A stretch of 57,301 nucleotides of DNA from Roseospira navarrensis (lineage in GTDB: Bacteria > Pseudomonadota > Alphaproteobacteria > Rhodospirillales > Rhodospirillaceae): contig NZ_WIVE01000024.1 of the NCBI RefSeq assembly GCF_009601025.1, positions 1-57,301 on the forward strand, written 5' to 3'. A program made the translations under genes and the position numbers. Below, piece by piece: positions 18,357 through 29,825 of this stretch (position 1 is its first letter; each line of letters opens with the position of its first letter). Below the pieces are notes generated by a model. That model was given only the letters and a program-made list of their open reading frames with translations. It was not told the origin of the DNA and searched no databases.

Positions 18357-18896
18357 GTGACAACGACCGGACCCATGAGTCTGATCGCACTGGGATCGAA
18401 TCTTCCGGGGCCCGGCGGGTCACCCCGCGAGACCGTGACGGCGGCCCTTGAGGCCCTGCCGGCGCAGGGGATCCGGGTTGTGGCCTGCTCGGCATGGTAT
18501 CGCAGCGCGCCGGTGCCGCCCTCGGACCAGCCGTGGTTCGTCAACGGCGTGGCCCGGGTGGCCGGGCCGCCGGACCTGACGCCCGCCGATCTGCTGGCGC
18601 GCCTGCATGCGGTCGAAGCGGCGTTCGGCCGCCGCCGCGACGGCACCCGCAACGCCGCGCGGACGCTGGACCTGGACCTGCTGGATGTCGAAGGACGGGT
18701 GCTGCGCGAGGGTGCTCCGCTGTTGCCCCATCCCCGCCTGACCGAGCGGGCCTTCGTCCTGCTGCCGCTGGCCGATGTGGCCCCGGACTGGCGCCACCCC
18801 GTCACGGGCCGGTCGGTCTCGGCCCTGATCGCCGATCTCGGCCCCCTGACGGGCATCGAGCGCATGGCGGCGGACGGGAAGGCCCCGGCTAGCTGA
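18357..18896 (+). CDS. folK: 2-amino-4-hydroxy-6-hydroxymethyldihydropteridine diphosphokinase
   Basis: The protein is 179 aa and transfers pyrophosphate from ATP to the pterin in folate synthesis. Recognisable are LIALGSNLPGP, YRSAPV, PWFVNGVA, the loop FGRRRDGTRNAARTLDLDLL with the catalytic acidic pair, and LPHPRLTERAFVLLPL. The GTG at 18357 lies 7 nt after AGGAAAGG and is the best start; an ATG at 18375 is the alternative. Its last 8 bp overlap the end of the convergent DsbA-family gene. No folB or folP lies beside it. Confidence 0.92.
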   Translation: MTTTGPMSLIALGSNLPGPGGSPRETVTAALEALPAQGIRVVACSAWYRSAPVPPSDQPWFVNGVARVAGPPDLTPADLLARLHAVEAAFGRRRDGTRNAARTLDLDLLDVEGRVLREGAPLLPHPRLTERAFVLLPLADVAPDWRHPVTGRSVSALIADLGPLTGIERMAADGKAPAS

Positions 18897-19542
18897 CCGT
18901 GACCGGCTCCCGCACCTGGGTTTCCAGCGCGAGGTCGATCAGCCGCAGCAGCACGTCCGGTTCCTGGGCGCCCGCCACGGCATAGGACCCGCTGAACACG
19001 AAGCTTGGCACGCCGTTGATGCCCATGCTGTGGGCGCGGGCGTTGGCGGTCAGCACGTCGGTGAAGCCGTCGGGGCGGGCGAACTCGGCCTGCACGCGCG
19101 CCATGGGAAGGCCGACCGACTCCGCGATGTCGTCCAGCACCGCCCGGTCGCCGATGTCGCGGCCCTCCTCGAAGAAGGCGCGGAAGATGGCGTCCAGGGT
19201 CTCGTCCGTGCGGTCGCACTCGGTGGCGACGCGCAGCAGGCGGTGACTGCCGACGGAGTTGGGCATGCGGCGGATGGCCGAGAAGTTGAAGCGCGCCCCG
19301 GTGCCCTGCGAGGCCATGGACACGGCCTCCAGCACGCGGCGGGCGCGGTGCGTGCCGCCGAACTTGCGGGCCAGATAGACGGCGCGATCAATCCCGCCCA
19401 CCGGCATGTCGGGATTGAGCAGGAACGGATGGTAGCGCAAGTCCAGGGGCACGCCCGGGCGGCGCGCCAGGGCCTGCGTCAGACGGCGCTTGCCCACGAA
19501 GCACCACGGGCACACCGTATCGAACATGACGTCAATGCGCAT
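18889..19542 (-). CDS. DsbA-family oxidoreductase, FrnE/HCCA-isomerase-like
   Basis: The protein is 217 aa with a thioredoxin fold. The active site C11-P-W-C14 is immediately at the N-terminus and there is no signal peptide, so it is cytoplasmic. GINGVPSFVF gives the cis-Pro loop. The arrangement matches FrnE-like proteins rather than periplasmic DsbA. Known members act as disulfide isomerases or in polyketide or oxidative-stress settings; the role here is open. The gene overlaps the 3' end of folK by 8 bp on the opposite strand. Confidence 0.85.
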   Translation of the reverse strand: MRIDVMFDTVCPWCFVGKRRLTQALARRPGVPLDLRYHPFLLNPDMPVGGIDRAVYLARKFGGTHRARRVLEAVSMASQGTGARFNFSAIRRMPNSVGSHRLLRVATECDRTDETLDAIFRAFFEEGRDIGDRAVLDDIAESVGLPMARVQAEFARPDGFTDVLTANARAHSMGINGVPSFVFSGSYAVAGAQEPDVLLRLIDLALETQVREPVTVS

Positions 19543-19566
19543 GACCGACGACCCGGTCAGAGGGAC

Positions 19567-19586
19567 AGCGTTTCACCAAAAACGCT
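19567..19586 (-). terminator. Hairpin downstream of hemB
   Basis: AGCGTTT and AAACGCT form a perfect 7-bp stem with a 6-nt loop. Together with the adjacent larger hairpin it lies between hemB and the FrnE-like gene and could end hemB transcription. It lacks a clean U-tract. Confidence 0.4.
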
Positions 19587-19588
19587 CT

Positions 19589-19619
19589 GGCCGCCGCCTT
19601 CGTTCCCGATGCGGCGGCC
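19589..19619 (-). terminator. Second GC-rich hairpin downstream of hemB
   Basis: GGCCGCCGC and GCGGCGGCC form a perfect 9-bp inverted repeat. On the minus strand it precedes the T-containing hairpin at 19567-19586, so the two could act as one composite terminator. Confidence 0.4.
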
Positions 19620-19710
19620 TCACGCGCAGGGTACCGCGACACCGGGGGCGGGGGGAACACCGTTTGTTCAGGGCAGTGTCCACGCCGCCGGTCCGGTGCC
19701 GCCCGGATCG

Positions 19711-22016
<2,306 letters not shown>

Positions 22017-22078
22017 GGAAAGCCTCCTTGGCAGGAACGGGGCGGCCTCGACGGCGGGCCGCAGCTTTGACACTTCGC

Positions 22079-22107
22079 AATACACATAAGTGTGCGAGAA
22101 AAGTCAA
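22079..22107 (-). promoter_or_regulatory. metY promoter with embedded palindrome
   Basis: On the minus strand TTGACT (22107-22102) and TGTATT (22084-22079) are 17 bp apart. The spacer contains ACAC-ATAA-GTGT (22082-22093). Another inverted repeat, AATACAA/TTGTATT (22107-22113 and 22124-22130), abuts the -35. Both could bind a regulator. Confidence 0.55.
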
Positions 22108-22141
22108 ATACAACAGTGAATGTTTGTATTGTTGCGGTCGG

Positions 22142-22573
22142 CTATCGGCTGCGGTGCCGTCGCCAGCGGTTCCAGCGGAACAGCAGGGGGGCCAGCACGC
22201 CTTCGTAGATCCCGCCCGCGATCTGGCGGATGCCCGGCAGGGCCACCAGACGCCCCAGCCAGCGGTATCCGGGCAGGCGCTGCCAGACCTGGATGAAGGC
22301 ATCCACGCCGGCGTGCAGGCGGCCTTTCCCGTCAATGGCGTACAGGCGGCGGGTGGCCGCCTCGCCCTCGATGCCGAAGATCGCCAGGCCGCCGCTGCCC
22401 TGGCTGACGTCATGCCAGCCGAGGCCGACGTCGTTGCGGTCGTCCACACCCTGGTAGTGCTCGATCTCCGTCCGGCAGATCGGGCAGGACCCGTTATAAT
22501 ACGTGGTCAAGCCGGTCCCCGTGGGGGTCTCGGCCTCGGCGCTGTTGCGCGATGTGTGGCGGATCGAGGTCAT
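22142..22573 (-). CDS. Thiol-disulfide oxidoreductase DCC family protein (DUF393)
   Basis: The protein is 143 aa. YYNGSCPICRTEIEHYQG carries the CPIC redox motif that follows an Asp/Asn-Gly in DCC proteins. GIEGEAATRRLYAIDGKGRLHAGVDAF matches the conserved middle part, and LPGYRWLGRLVALPGIR the C-terminal region. Members are small thioredoxin-like proteins without known partners. The ATG at 22571-22573 is the first in the conserved frame. It lies 53 bp downstream of azlD on the same strand and may be the last gene of that operon. Confidence 0.85.
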   Translation of the reverse strand: MTSIRHTSRNSAEAETPTGTGLTTYYNGSCPICRTEIEHYQGVDDRNDVGLGWHDVSQGSGGLAIFGIEGEAATRRLYAIDGKGRLHAGVDAFIQVWQRLPGYRWLGRLVALPGIRQIAGGIYEGVLAPLLFRWNRWRRHRSR

Positions 22574-22626
22574 GCACGGGGATATGGGCACGCCCCGGTG
22601 CGGCGTGAAGAGGCCCGGTTTACCCG

Positions 22627-22953
22627 TTACGGCCAGCCCAGCCAGACCCAGCCGACCAGGGCGCCGGCGCCGGCCATGACCGCCAGCAGGATGTTCCGGC
22701 CCAGCGCGAAGAACACCACCAGCGCCACGGCCACCCCGCCCAGGCGGGCGGCGAGGGGGGTGCCCTCCAGGGGGCCGACCGGCAGCACCACCATGCGCGC
22801 GATCAGCGCCGCCAGAAGCCCGTGCGCCACGCAGCCGCACCAGCGCATGAACGCGCTGTCCGAGCGCAGCCGCCCCGCCAGCGTCGTGCCCAGCCAGCGC
22901 CAGCCATAGGTGACGGCGGCCCCGGTCAGGATGGCGGCGAGGGCGTCAGACAT
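22627..22953 (-). CDS. azlD: AzlD family branched-chain amino acid transporter subunit
   Basis: This 108-aa small membrane protein has about 4 hydrophobic segments and a conserved RMVVLPVGPLEGTPLAARLGG-like middle part. AzlD works with AzlC as a branched-chain amino acid (or analogue) exporter. Its first 8 bp overlap the azlC stop, confirming the pairing. Confidence 0.82.
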   Translation of the reverse strand: MSDALAAILTGAAVTYGWRWLGTTLAGRLRSDSAFMRWCGCVAHGLLAALIARMVVLPVGPLEGTPLAARLGGVAVALVVFFALGRNILLAVMAGAGALVGWVWLGWP

Positions 22954-23728
22954 CGCCCGGATCCTCCCCGTCGGGGGCGCGGTCCGCCCGGCGCGCCGCC
23001 CGGGCGTCGATCAGGCGGTCCAGCCCGAACGCGATCGACCCGGCCGCGACGCCGCTCAGCACCAGGCCCCACTCGGGGGTCAGCAGGTGCAGCGGCGGGC
23101 CGATGGCGGCCCCGGAGGCCATGGCCAGCACGCGGGCGCGCTGGCGCAGGTCGGCCACCATCATGAGGAAGAAATAGAGCGGGGTGAGGAACACCAGACC
23201 GAGCGACACCAGCGCCGGCACGGAGTCGTGCAGGACGAACCCGGCGGCGGTGGCGCACAGCGTCACCAGCCAGATGGTGACTCCGAACCCGAACACGAAC
23301 GGCGTGCGCTCGCGCACCGGCAGGCGCGGCGCCTTCTGCAGGGCCACCAGCCAGCTTGTGACCGCGATCAGGTGGGCCAGGACATAGGGCCACCAGCGCG
23401 GCGCTTCCGGGTCCCGCAGGCGACCCATGAGCACCAGGGTCATGGGCATCAGGCGGAAGTTGGTCAACGCCACGGCGGTGGCGATCAACAGCAGCGAGGC
23501 CCCGGTGTGGGCCATCTCCAGGGCCACGATCTGGCCGGGCAGGGCGAAGGCGATGCCCGTGGACAGCATCCCCATGCCCAGCGACCAGTCCACCGAGCGG
23601 ACCAGCGCACCGAAGCCCACGTAGCTGGCCGCCAGCACCACGGCCGGGGCGCCCACCGCCGCGCGCGCGCCGGCGGCGAGGGCGGCCCCCCGGGAGCCGT
23701 ACCCCGCCGCCTCCCCCTCCGCCGTCAT
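22946..23728 (-). CDS. azlC: AzlC family branched-chain amino acid transporter, large subunit
   Basis: The protein is 260 aa with about 7-8 hydrophobic segments. The N-terminal half has [19 protein letters not shown] and [10 protein letters not shown], and [14 protein letters not shown] in the middle is typical of AzlC (N.R...M motif). The ATG at 23726-23728 overlaps the creatininase stop by 4 bp, and the 3' end overlaps azlD by 8 bp. The three genes therefore form one operon. The substrate need not be a branched-chain amino acid, because the creatininase-family partner suggests another nitrogen compound (inference). Confidence 0.85.
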   Translation of the reverse strand: MTAEGEAAGYGSRGAALAAGARAAVGAPAVVLAASYVGFGALVRSVDWSLGMGMLSTGIAFALPGQIVALEMAHTGASLLLIATAVALTNFRLMPMTLVLMGRLRDPEAPRWWPYVLAHLIAVTSWLVALQKAPRLPVRERTPFVFGFGVTIWLVTLCATAAGFVLHDSVPALVSLGLVFLTPLYFFLMMVADLRQRARVLAMASGAAIGPPLHLLTPEWGLVLSGVAAGSIAFGLDRLIDARAARRADRAPDGEDPGDV

Positions 23729-24471
23729 GCGCCGTCGAGGAACGCGCCGTACCGCGCCGCGATCTCGGTCACGGCCGCGTCGATGAAGCGCCGGCCGTGC
23801 TCCGGCGTGGCCAGGGACGGGTCGGAGCCCATGCGGCCGTCCGGGAAGCGGGCGCGGAAGTCGCGGCAGTCGTGGAAGTCCGGGTCCACGGGGGCCAGCG
23901 GCTCCAGGGGCGCCGACTTGATGTGGTCCGGGTAGACGGCCTGGGTCACGGCCACCTCGCTGGGCGTGGCATGATAGCCTTCGCGGTCGCCGAACAGCTC
24001 GTTCTGGAGCGCGGCCACGCCCGGCATGGTGAACCAGTTGCACAGGGCGTAGCGCACCTTGGGCGCGTCGGCGCCCTTCTCGCGGCGCAGGTCCTCGTAG
24101 ACCTCGTAGAACGCGGCCTGCACGGTGGGGATGTTGCCCCCGTGGCCGTTGATGAACAGCACCGTGGTGAAGCCGTGGCCCGCCAGCGAGACCACGTAGT
24201 CCCGGATCAGGGCGATCAGCGTGGACGGCTTCAGCGTCATGCTGCCCGGGAACGCCATGTGATGATGCGCCATGCCGACGGGGATGGTCGGGCCGACCAT
24301 GGTGCCGGTGCGGGCGCCGGTCTCGGCGGCGATGGCCTCGGCGGTGATGGCGTCGGTGCCGACCAGGCCGGTGGGGCCGTGCTGCTCGGTGGAGCCGATG
24401 GGCAGGATGATGGAGGAGCGCCCGGCGAGGTAGGACTCCACCTCGGGCCACGTGGACAGGTGCAGGAGCAC
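23725..24471 (-). CDS. Creatininase family amidohydrolase
   Basis: The protein is 248 aa. [24 protein letters not shown] and FINGHGGN supply the Glu, His and Asp metal ligands of creatininase/MftE/ArfB-type enzymes. These are metal-dependent hydrolases of cyclic or linear amides. The start used is GTG at 24469-24471, preceded by GGAAGG; the open frame runs far upstream but covers the divergent thioesterase. It is first in an operon with azlCD. Substrate unknown: creatinine, formamide-type intermediates and lactams all occur in the family. Confidence 0.85.
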   Translation of the reverse strand: MLLHLSTWPEVESYLAGRSSIILPIGSTEQHGPTGLVGTDAITAEAIAAETGARTGTMVGPTIPVGMAHHHMAFPGSMTLKPSTLIALIRDYVVSLAGHGFTTVLFINGHGGNIPTVQAAFYEVYEDLRREKGADAPKVRYALCNWFTMPGVAALQNELFGDREGYHATPSEVAVTQAVYPDHIKSAPLEPLAPVDPDFHDCRDFRARFPDGRMGSDPSLATPEHGRRFIDAAVTEIAARYGAFLDGA

Positions 24472-24564
24472 GTTGCGATGCCTTCCGGTCAGGGGGTAAT
24501 GATCGGGGCACGATGTACGGCCAACCCGCCGTGCCCGACAACCCCCCGCGTCAGAGGGCCATTC

Positions 24565-25098
24565 ATGCCGTCCGTTCCCAGGTTTCGCCCGTTCCCCCTG
24601 TCCGCGCCGGAAGGGAAAGCCCCCGCCGGCGGCGCCGCGCCCGAGGCGGGCGCGACGGTGCCCGGCCCCCGGGAGCGGGCGGGCTACCGCTTCTGGACCC
24701 GCGACATCGTGCGCTTCCAGGACCTGGACCGGCTGGGCCACGTCAACAACGTGTCGTTCGCGATTTACCTTGAGTCCGGCCGCGTGGACTTCGTGGAGAC
24801 GCTCAATCCCGGCTCCACGTCCGGGTCCGGCATCGGCTGGGTAATCGCCCGCCTGCTGCTGGATTTCGTGGCCGAGGCCCGCTATCCGGCGGATGTGGAC
24901 ATCGGCTCGCGCGTGCTGCACATCGGGCGCACATCCTGTGTCATCGGGCAGGGCCTGTTCATCGGCGAGCGTTGCTTCGGTGTGGCCGAGAACGTCTGTG
25001 TCTGGGCCGACACCACCCAGGGCCGCTCGCTGCCGCTGCCGGACGACGTGCGCACCGCCCTGACCGGGTACCTCGTGCCGAACGCCCCGCGTCTGTGA
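24565..25098 (+). CDS. Acyl-CoA thioesterase, 4HBT hot-dog fold
   Basis: The protein is 177 aa. A Pro/Ala-rich N-terminus of about 45 residues precedes the hot-dog domain. [24 protein letters not shown] carries the catalytic Asp and the HVNN signature of 4-hydroxybenzoyl-CoA-type thioesterases. The ATG at 24565 follows AGAGGG. It is divergent from the creatininase gene and converges on metH, with a strong hairpin between. Substrate chain length cannot be inferred. Confidence 0.83.
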   Translation: MPSVPRFRPFPLSAPEGKAPAGGAAPEAGATVPGPRERAGYRFWTRDIVRFQDLDRLGHVNNVSFAIYLESGRVDFVETLNPGSTSGSGIGWVIARLLLDFVAEARYPADVDIGSRVLHIGRTSCVIGQGLFIGERCFGVAENVCVWADTTQGRSLPLPDDVRTALTGYLVPNAPRL

Positions 25099-25171
25099 TG
25101 CGGATCGGCGATGACCCGGACCTGCCCGGCGCATCGTCTCCGCCGCCGGGCGACGGGGCCTGATCCTGGCC

Positions 25172-25203
25172 GGCTCTTGTCCTGACTCGTCAGGACAAGA
25201 GCC
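25172..25203. terminator. Bidirectional terminator-like hairpin between the thioesterase gene and metH
   Basis: GGCTCTTGTCCTGA and its exact complement form a 14-bp perfect stem closed by a 4-nt loop (CTCG). It lies between convergent genes, the expected place for a shared terminator. There is no U-tract. Two smaller perfect hairpins follow at 25207-25221 and 25227-25240. Confidence 0.65.
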
Positions 25204-25259
25204 ACCCGCCGCTTCGCGGCGCCGCCGGTGCGGTCGCACCCGCCGCTGTCTCCGCGCGG

Positions 25260-28200
25260 CTACACCCGGAAGTACTTGGCCTGGGGGTGCAGGACCACGA
25301 TGGCGGAGGTGGACTGCTCCGGCACCAGTTCATCCTCGTCGGTCAGGGACAGGCCGATGCGGTCCGCCCCCAGCAGGTCCAGCAGGGCGTGCTGGTCGGC
25401 CAGATTGGGGCAGGCCGGATAGCCGAACGAGTAGCGCGAGCCCCGGTACTCCTGCTTGAACAGGCCCTCGATCTCGCGGCTGTCCTCGCTGGCGTAGCCC
25501 AGTTCGCCCCGGATGCGCTTGTGCACCACCTCGGCCAGGGCCTCGGCCATCTCCACGCCGATGCCGTGGAGATAGAGGTAGTCCTTGTAGCGGTTCTCGG
25601 CGAACCACTCGCGGGCCACGTCCGAGACCTTGTGGCCCATGGTCACGGCCTGCAGGCCGATGACGTCGCGCGCCGGATCGCTGATGTCGCGGAAGAAGTC
25701 GGCAAGGCACAGGCCCCCCGCCCGGTCCTGACGCGGGAAGGCGAAGCGGGCGACCTCCGTCGTACCATCCGGCTCGAACAGGACCACGGAATCGCCGTCG
25801 GCGGCCGCCTTCCAGTAGCCGTACACGGCCTGCGGCTGAAGAATGCCCTCCTCGGCGCATTGCCGGGCCATGTCGTGGAAGATGGGCCGCAACTCCTTCG
25901 CCGCCCAGGCCTTCCAGTCGGCCAGGGTGCGGCCGCTCTTCTTCATGCCCCACTGGAACTGGTAGAGCGTGTTCTCGTTGACGTAGGGCACCAGCGTCTT
26001 GGGCGCGATGGAGGTTTCCAGCACCCGCGAGCCCCAGAACGGCGGCTCCGGCGGCGTGACGTCGGCATGCAGTTCCTGGCGGCGCAGGCGGATTTCCTCG
26101 GCTTCGACCGGGCGGTTGGTGCGTTTGCGGGCCTCCTCGGGCACCTCCAGCGCCTCCGGCTCCGCCTTTTTCTTGCGCGAGGGCCGGTCGGCGCGCTTGG
26201 CCTTGACCTCCTCCAGGAAGGTGTCGAAACGGCCTTCCATGACGTGGCTCATCAGGGTCAGGCCGTCGAAGGCGTCGCGGGCATAGGCCACGCGGCCCTG
26301 ACCGCCCTCGTAGGCCGCCACACAGTCCTGCTCGACGAAGGCGCGGGTCAGCGCCGCCCCGCCCAGGATCACGGGCACGTCCCAGCCCTCGCGGGTCATC
26401 TCGACGAGGTTGTCCTTCATGATGACCGTGGACTTCACCAGCAGGCCGGACATGCCGATGGCGTCCGCCTTGTGCTCGCGCGCGGCGGACAGGATGTTCG
26501 CGATCGGCTGCTTGATGCCGATGTTGACGACCTTGTAGCCGTTGTTGGTCAGGATGATGTCCACGAGGTTCTTGCCGATGTCGTGGACGTCGCCCTTCAC
26601 CGTGGCGAGCACCAGCGTTCCCTTTTCCTGACCCTCGATCTTTTCCATGTGGGGTTCCAGGTGGGCCACGGCGGTCTTCATGGTCTCCGCCGACTGCAGC
26701 ACGAACGGAAGCTGCATCTTGCCGGCGCCGAACAGCTCGCCGACCACCTTCATGCCGCCCAGCAGGAACTCGTTGATGATCTTCAGCGGCTCATGGCTCT
26801 GCATGGCCTCGTCCAGGTCGGCGTCCAGGCCCTGACGGTCGCCGTCGATGATGCGCTGTTGCAGGCGCTCCTCGACCGCGGCCGGGCGCTCCTTCTTCTT
26901 CTCGGTTTCGGCGCTGCGATCCTGGTAAAGGTGGATGAACGCCTGCAGCGGATCGGGGCCGCCCGGCTCCCGCTTGTCGTAGATCAGGGCCTCGGCGGCC
27001 TTGACCTCTTCCTCCGGGATGGCGTGCAGCGGCTTGATCTTGGCCACATGGATGATGGCGCCGGTCATGCCGTGGCGCACCGCATGATCCAGGAACACCG
27101 AGTTCAGCACGTGCCGCGCCACGGCCTTCAGGCCGAACGAGATGTTCGACAGGCCCAGGGCGATCTGGCAGTCGGGCAGGGCCTCGTGGATCAGGCGGAT
27201 GCCCTCCAGGGTTTCGATGCCGAGTTTTCGGTCGTCCTCGTTGCCCGTGCAGATGGTGAAGGTCAGCGGGTCGAACATCAGGTCCGCCGCCGGCAGGCCG
27301 TGCTGGTTGACGGCGAAGTCATAGAGCCGCTTGGCGATCTCCAGCTTCTTTTCCGCCGTCTTCGCCATGCCGTCTTCGTCGATGGTCAGGGCGATGACCG
27401 TGGCCCCGTGCTTGCGGGCCAGCTTCAGGCGCTCGGCCGCGATCTCCTCGCCGTCCTCGAAGTTGATGGAGTTGATGATCGGCTTGCCGCCGTACAGCTT
27501 CAGCGCGGCGTCCAGCACCGGGGTTTCCGTGCTGTCGAACACCAGCGGCGCGTTGACCTGACCGCGCAGGCGCGTGATCACCTCGGTCATGTCGGACAAC
27601 TCGTCGCGGCCGACGAAGGCGGTGCAGACATCCAGGGTGTGGCTGCCGTCCTTCACCTGATCGCGGGCGATGCCGACGATGGCGTCCCAGTCCTCGGCGT
27701 CCTGAAGCTCGCGGAACTTCTTGGAGCCGTTGGCGTTGCAGCGCTCGCCGATGGACAGGATGGCGTTTTCCTGGCGCAGTTCGACGCGGGAATACAGCGA
27801 GGCCACCGAGGGCACCCACACCGTGGTGCGGCTCTGCGCGGCCGGCCGGTGCGACCCGCTACGGGCCGTGTCGCGCAGCATGGCGTCAATGGCGGCGATG
27901 TGCTCCGGCGTGGTGCCGCAGCAGCCGCCGACCAGGTTCACCTTGTCCTCGGCGATGAAGCGGCGGTGCCAGTCCGCCAGTTCGCGCGGGGTCAGGGGAT
28001 AGAACGTGGCGCCGTCGCGCAGTTCGGGCAGGCCGGCGTTGGGCTGCAGGCTGATCCGTCCACCCCAGTTCTCGGACAGCCAGCGGACATGCTCGGCCAT
28101 CTCGGCCGGGCCGGTGGCGCAGTTCAGGCCCAGCGAGTCCACGCCCAGCGCCTGGGCGACCGTGGCGGCGGCGGCGATGTCGGCGCCCACCAGCAGGGTG

Positions 28201-28787
28201 CCGGTGGTCTCCACCGTGACCTGCAGGAAGATCGGGACATCGGCGCGACCCTGGGAGATCCGGGCGGCCTTGGTGCCGTTGATGGCGGCCTTGAACTGCA
28301 GGGGGTCCTGGCAGGTCTCGATCAGCACGCCGTCGCAGCCGCCGGCGACCAGGCCTTCGGCCTGTGTGGTGAACGAGGCCTCAAGGCTGTCGTAATCGAT
28401 GTGGCCCAGGCTGGGCAGCTTGGTGCCCGGCCCGATGGAGCCCAGCACGTAGCGGTGCCGACCGTCGGTGAAGGTCTCGGCGGCCTCGCGGGCCAGTTCC
28501 ACGCCGCGCTTGTTGATCTCGAACGCCTGATCCTGGAGGTCGAACTCGCCCAGGGTGATGGGCGAGCCACCGAACGTGTTGGTCTGCACCACGTCCGACC
28601 CGGCGCCGTAATACTTCTGGTGGATTTCCCGCACGACGTCCGGCCGCGACAGGCTGAGAACCTCGGTGCAGTTCTCCTTGCCGCGGAAGTCCTCCTCGAT
28701 GGACAGGTCCATGGCCTGCACGAGGGACCCCATGCCGCCGTCGCACAACAGAACCTCGCGGGACAGGTGATCGAGAAAGTTGCTCAT
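25260..28787 (-). CDS. metH: Cobalamin-dependent methionine synthase
   Basis: The protein is 1175 aa, a full-length four-module MetH. The N-terminal homocysteine module (1-320) has zinc ligands Cys223 (GLNCATGP) and Cys289/Cys290 ([10 protein letters not shown]). The methyltetrahydrofolate module (about 340-610) has [12 protein letters not shown]. The cobalamin module (about 640-880) has GDVHDIGKN with the cobalt-binding His735. The C-terminal activation module has the SAM-binding [18 protein letters not shown]. It methylates homocysteine using methyl-THF from MetF, the gene 96 bp downstream. The homocysteine comes from MetY or recycled S-adenosylhomocysteine. Confidence 0.97.
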   Translation of the reverse strand: MSNFLDHLSREVLLCDGGMGSLVQAMDLSIEEDFRGKENCTEVLSLSRPDVVREIHQKYYGAGSDVVQTNTFGGSPITLGEFDLQDQAFEINKRGVELAREAAETFTDGRHRYVLGSIGPGTKLPSLGHIDYDSLEASFTTQAEGLVAGGCDGVLIETCQDPLQFKAAINGTKAARISQGRADVPIFLQVTVETTGTLLVGADIAAAATVAQALGVDSLGLNCATGPAEMAEHVRWLSENWGGRISLQPNAGLPELRDGATFYPLTPRELADWHRRFIAEDKVNLVGGCCGTTPEHIAAIDAMLRDTARSGSHRPAAQSRTTVWVPSVASLYSRVELRQENAILSIGERCNANGSKKFRELQDAEDWDAIVGIARDQVKDGSHTLDVCTAFVGRDELSDMTEVITRLRGQVNAPLVFDSTETPVLDAALKLYGGKPIINSINFEDGEEIAAERLKLARKHGATVIALTIDEDGMAKTAEKKLEIAKRLYDFAVNQHGLPAADLMFDPLTFTICTGNEDDRKLGIETLEGIRLIHEALPDCQIALGLSNISFGLKAVARHVLNSVFLDHAVRHGMTGAIIHVAKIKPLHAIPEEEVKAAEALIYDKREPGGPDPLQAFIHLYQDRSAETEKKKERPAAVEERLQQRIIDGDRQGLDADLDEAMQSHEPLKIINEFLLGGMKVVGELFGAGKMQLPFVLQSAETMKTAVAHLEPHMEKIEGQEKGTLVLATVKGDVHDIGKNLVDIILTNNGYKVVNIGIKQPIANILSAAREHKADAIGMSGLLVKSTVIMKDNLVEMTREGWDVPVILGGAALTRAFVEQDCVAAYEGGQGRVAYARDAFDGLTLMSHVMEGRFDTFLEEVKAKRADRPSRKKKAEPEALEVPEEARKRTNRPVEAEEIRLRRQELHADVTPPEPPFWGSRVLETSIAPKTLVPYVNENTLYQFQWGMKKSGRTLADWKAWAAKELRPIFHDMARQCAEEGILQPQAVYGYWKAAADGDSVVLFEPDGTTEVARFAFPRQDRAGGLCLADFFRDISDPARDVIGLQAVTMGHKVSDVAREWFAENRYKDYLYLHGIGVEMAEALAEVVHKRIRGELGYASEDSREIEGLFKQEYRGSRYSFGYPACPNLADQHALLDLLGADRIGLSLTDEDELVPEQSTSAIVVLHPQAKYFRV

Positions 28788-28883
28788 GGATGAGGGCCTA
28801 ATCCTGCTGGCGTGGAGGGTGGGGCCCGGCGGGGATGCGCCGCGCCCCTGGGACGGGACGGGTATGGACCGCGCGGGTGGCGG

Positions 28884-29825
28884 TCAGGCGGTGGCGTCGG
28901 CCTGGGGCGCGGGCGTCTTCGGCCGCACGCCCAGCGCATGACAGATCGCGAACGTCAGATCGGCGCGGTTCAGGGTGTAGAAGTGGAAGTCCTCCGCCCC
29001 GCGCGCGGCCAGCGCCCGGGCCTGTTCGGCGGCGACCATGGCGGCGACCAGCTTGCGGGTTTCGGCGTCATCGTCGAGGCCTTCGAACAGCTCGTGCATC
29101 CACGGCGGGATGATCGCGCCGCACATGCCGGCGAAGCGCACGGCGGTGTTGAAGTTGGCGATCGGCAGGATGCCCGGCACGATCGGCACCGTGATGCCGG
29201 CCGCCGCGGCGCGGTCGCGGAAGCGGTCGAAGCAGTCCACGTCGAAGAAGAACTGCGTGATGGCGCGGGTCGCCCCGGCGTCGATCTTGCGCTTCAGGTT
29301 GTCGATGTCGGCTTGCGGGCTGGCGGCCTCCGGGTGGATCTCGGGATAGGCCGCCACGCTGATCTCGAAGTCGGCGATCTTCTTCAGGCCCTCGACCAGG
29401 TCGGCGGCGAAGGCATAGCCGCCCGGCGTGGGCCGGTAGACGCCGTCGCTTTCGGGGGAATCGCCGCGCAGGGCCACGATGTGGCGGATGCCGGCATCCC
29501 AGTATCGGCGGGCCACCTCGTCCACCTCATCGCGGGTGGCGTCCACGCAGGTCAGGTGCGCGGCGGCCTTCAGGTTGGTTTCGCGGGCGATGCGGGTGAC
29601 GGTCTCGTGCGTGCGTTCGCGGGTCGAGCCGCCCGCGCCGTAGGTGACGGACACGAACGCGGGCGACAGCGATTCCAGCCGCTTGACGGCGGTCCACAGC
29701 GAGTCCGCCATCTTGTCCGTCTTGGGCGGGAAGAACTCGAACGAGACCTTCACGTGGTCAGGCAGGCGGCTGCACAGGGGCAGGCTCGGGGCGGCCTGGG
29801 CGCGGGAAAGCGTTTCGATGGTCAC
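28884..29825 (-). CDS. metF: 5,10-methylenetetrahydrofolate reductase
   Basis: The protein is 313 aa, an FAD-dependent TIM-barrel enzyme that makes methyl-THF for MetH. VSFEFFPPKTDKM, VSVTYGAGGSTRERTHE, HLTCVDATRDEV, ALRGDSP and ITQFFFDVDCF are all typical. The start is GTG at 29823-29825, overlapping the regulator stop by 4 bp, so it is cotranscribed with and coupled to the upstream ArsR-type gene. No ATG is available in the conserved frame. Length is normal. Confidence 0.95.
   Translation of the reverse strand: MTIETLSRAQAAPSLPLCSRLPDHVKVSFEFFPPKTDKMADSLWTAVKRLESLSPAFVSVTYGAGGSTRERTHETVTRIARETNLKAAAHLTCVDATRDEVDEVARRYWDAGIRHIVALRGDSPESDGVYRPTPGGYAFAADLVEGLKKIADFEISVAAYPEIHPEAASPQADIDNLKRKIDAGATRAITQFFFDVDCFDRFRDRAAAAGITVPIVPGILPIANFNTAVRFAGMCGAIIPPWMHELFEGLDDDAETRKLVAAMVAAEQARALAARGAEDFHFYTLNRADLTFAICHALGVRPKTPAPQADATA

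Noticed and set aside
18889-18896. The 8-bp folK / DsbA-family overlap as an annotation error
   Set aside because: Both proteins keep full family length with normal C-termini, so the convergent overlap is probably real.
22017-22078. A SAM-II-type riboswitch before metY
   Set aside because: The leader is only about 55 nt and lacks the conserved SAM-II core; a protein-controlled promoter explains the region better.
25287-28793. A 1168-codon open frame on the strand opposite metH, and similar long antisense frames opposite slt (12263-14836) and the chemoreceptor (6727-9303)
   Set aside because: They mirror well-identified genes, have the His/Gly/Arg/Pro-rich composition of high-GC shadow frames, and carry no recognisable domain or ribosome-binding site.
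28788-28883. A cobalamin riboswitch before metH
   Set aside because: The gap from metF is only 96 bp, far too short, and no B12-box-like sequence is present.
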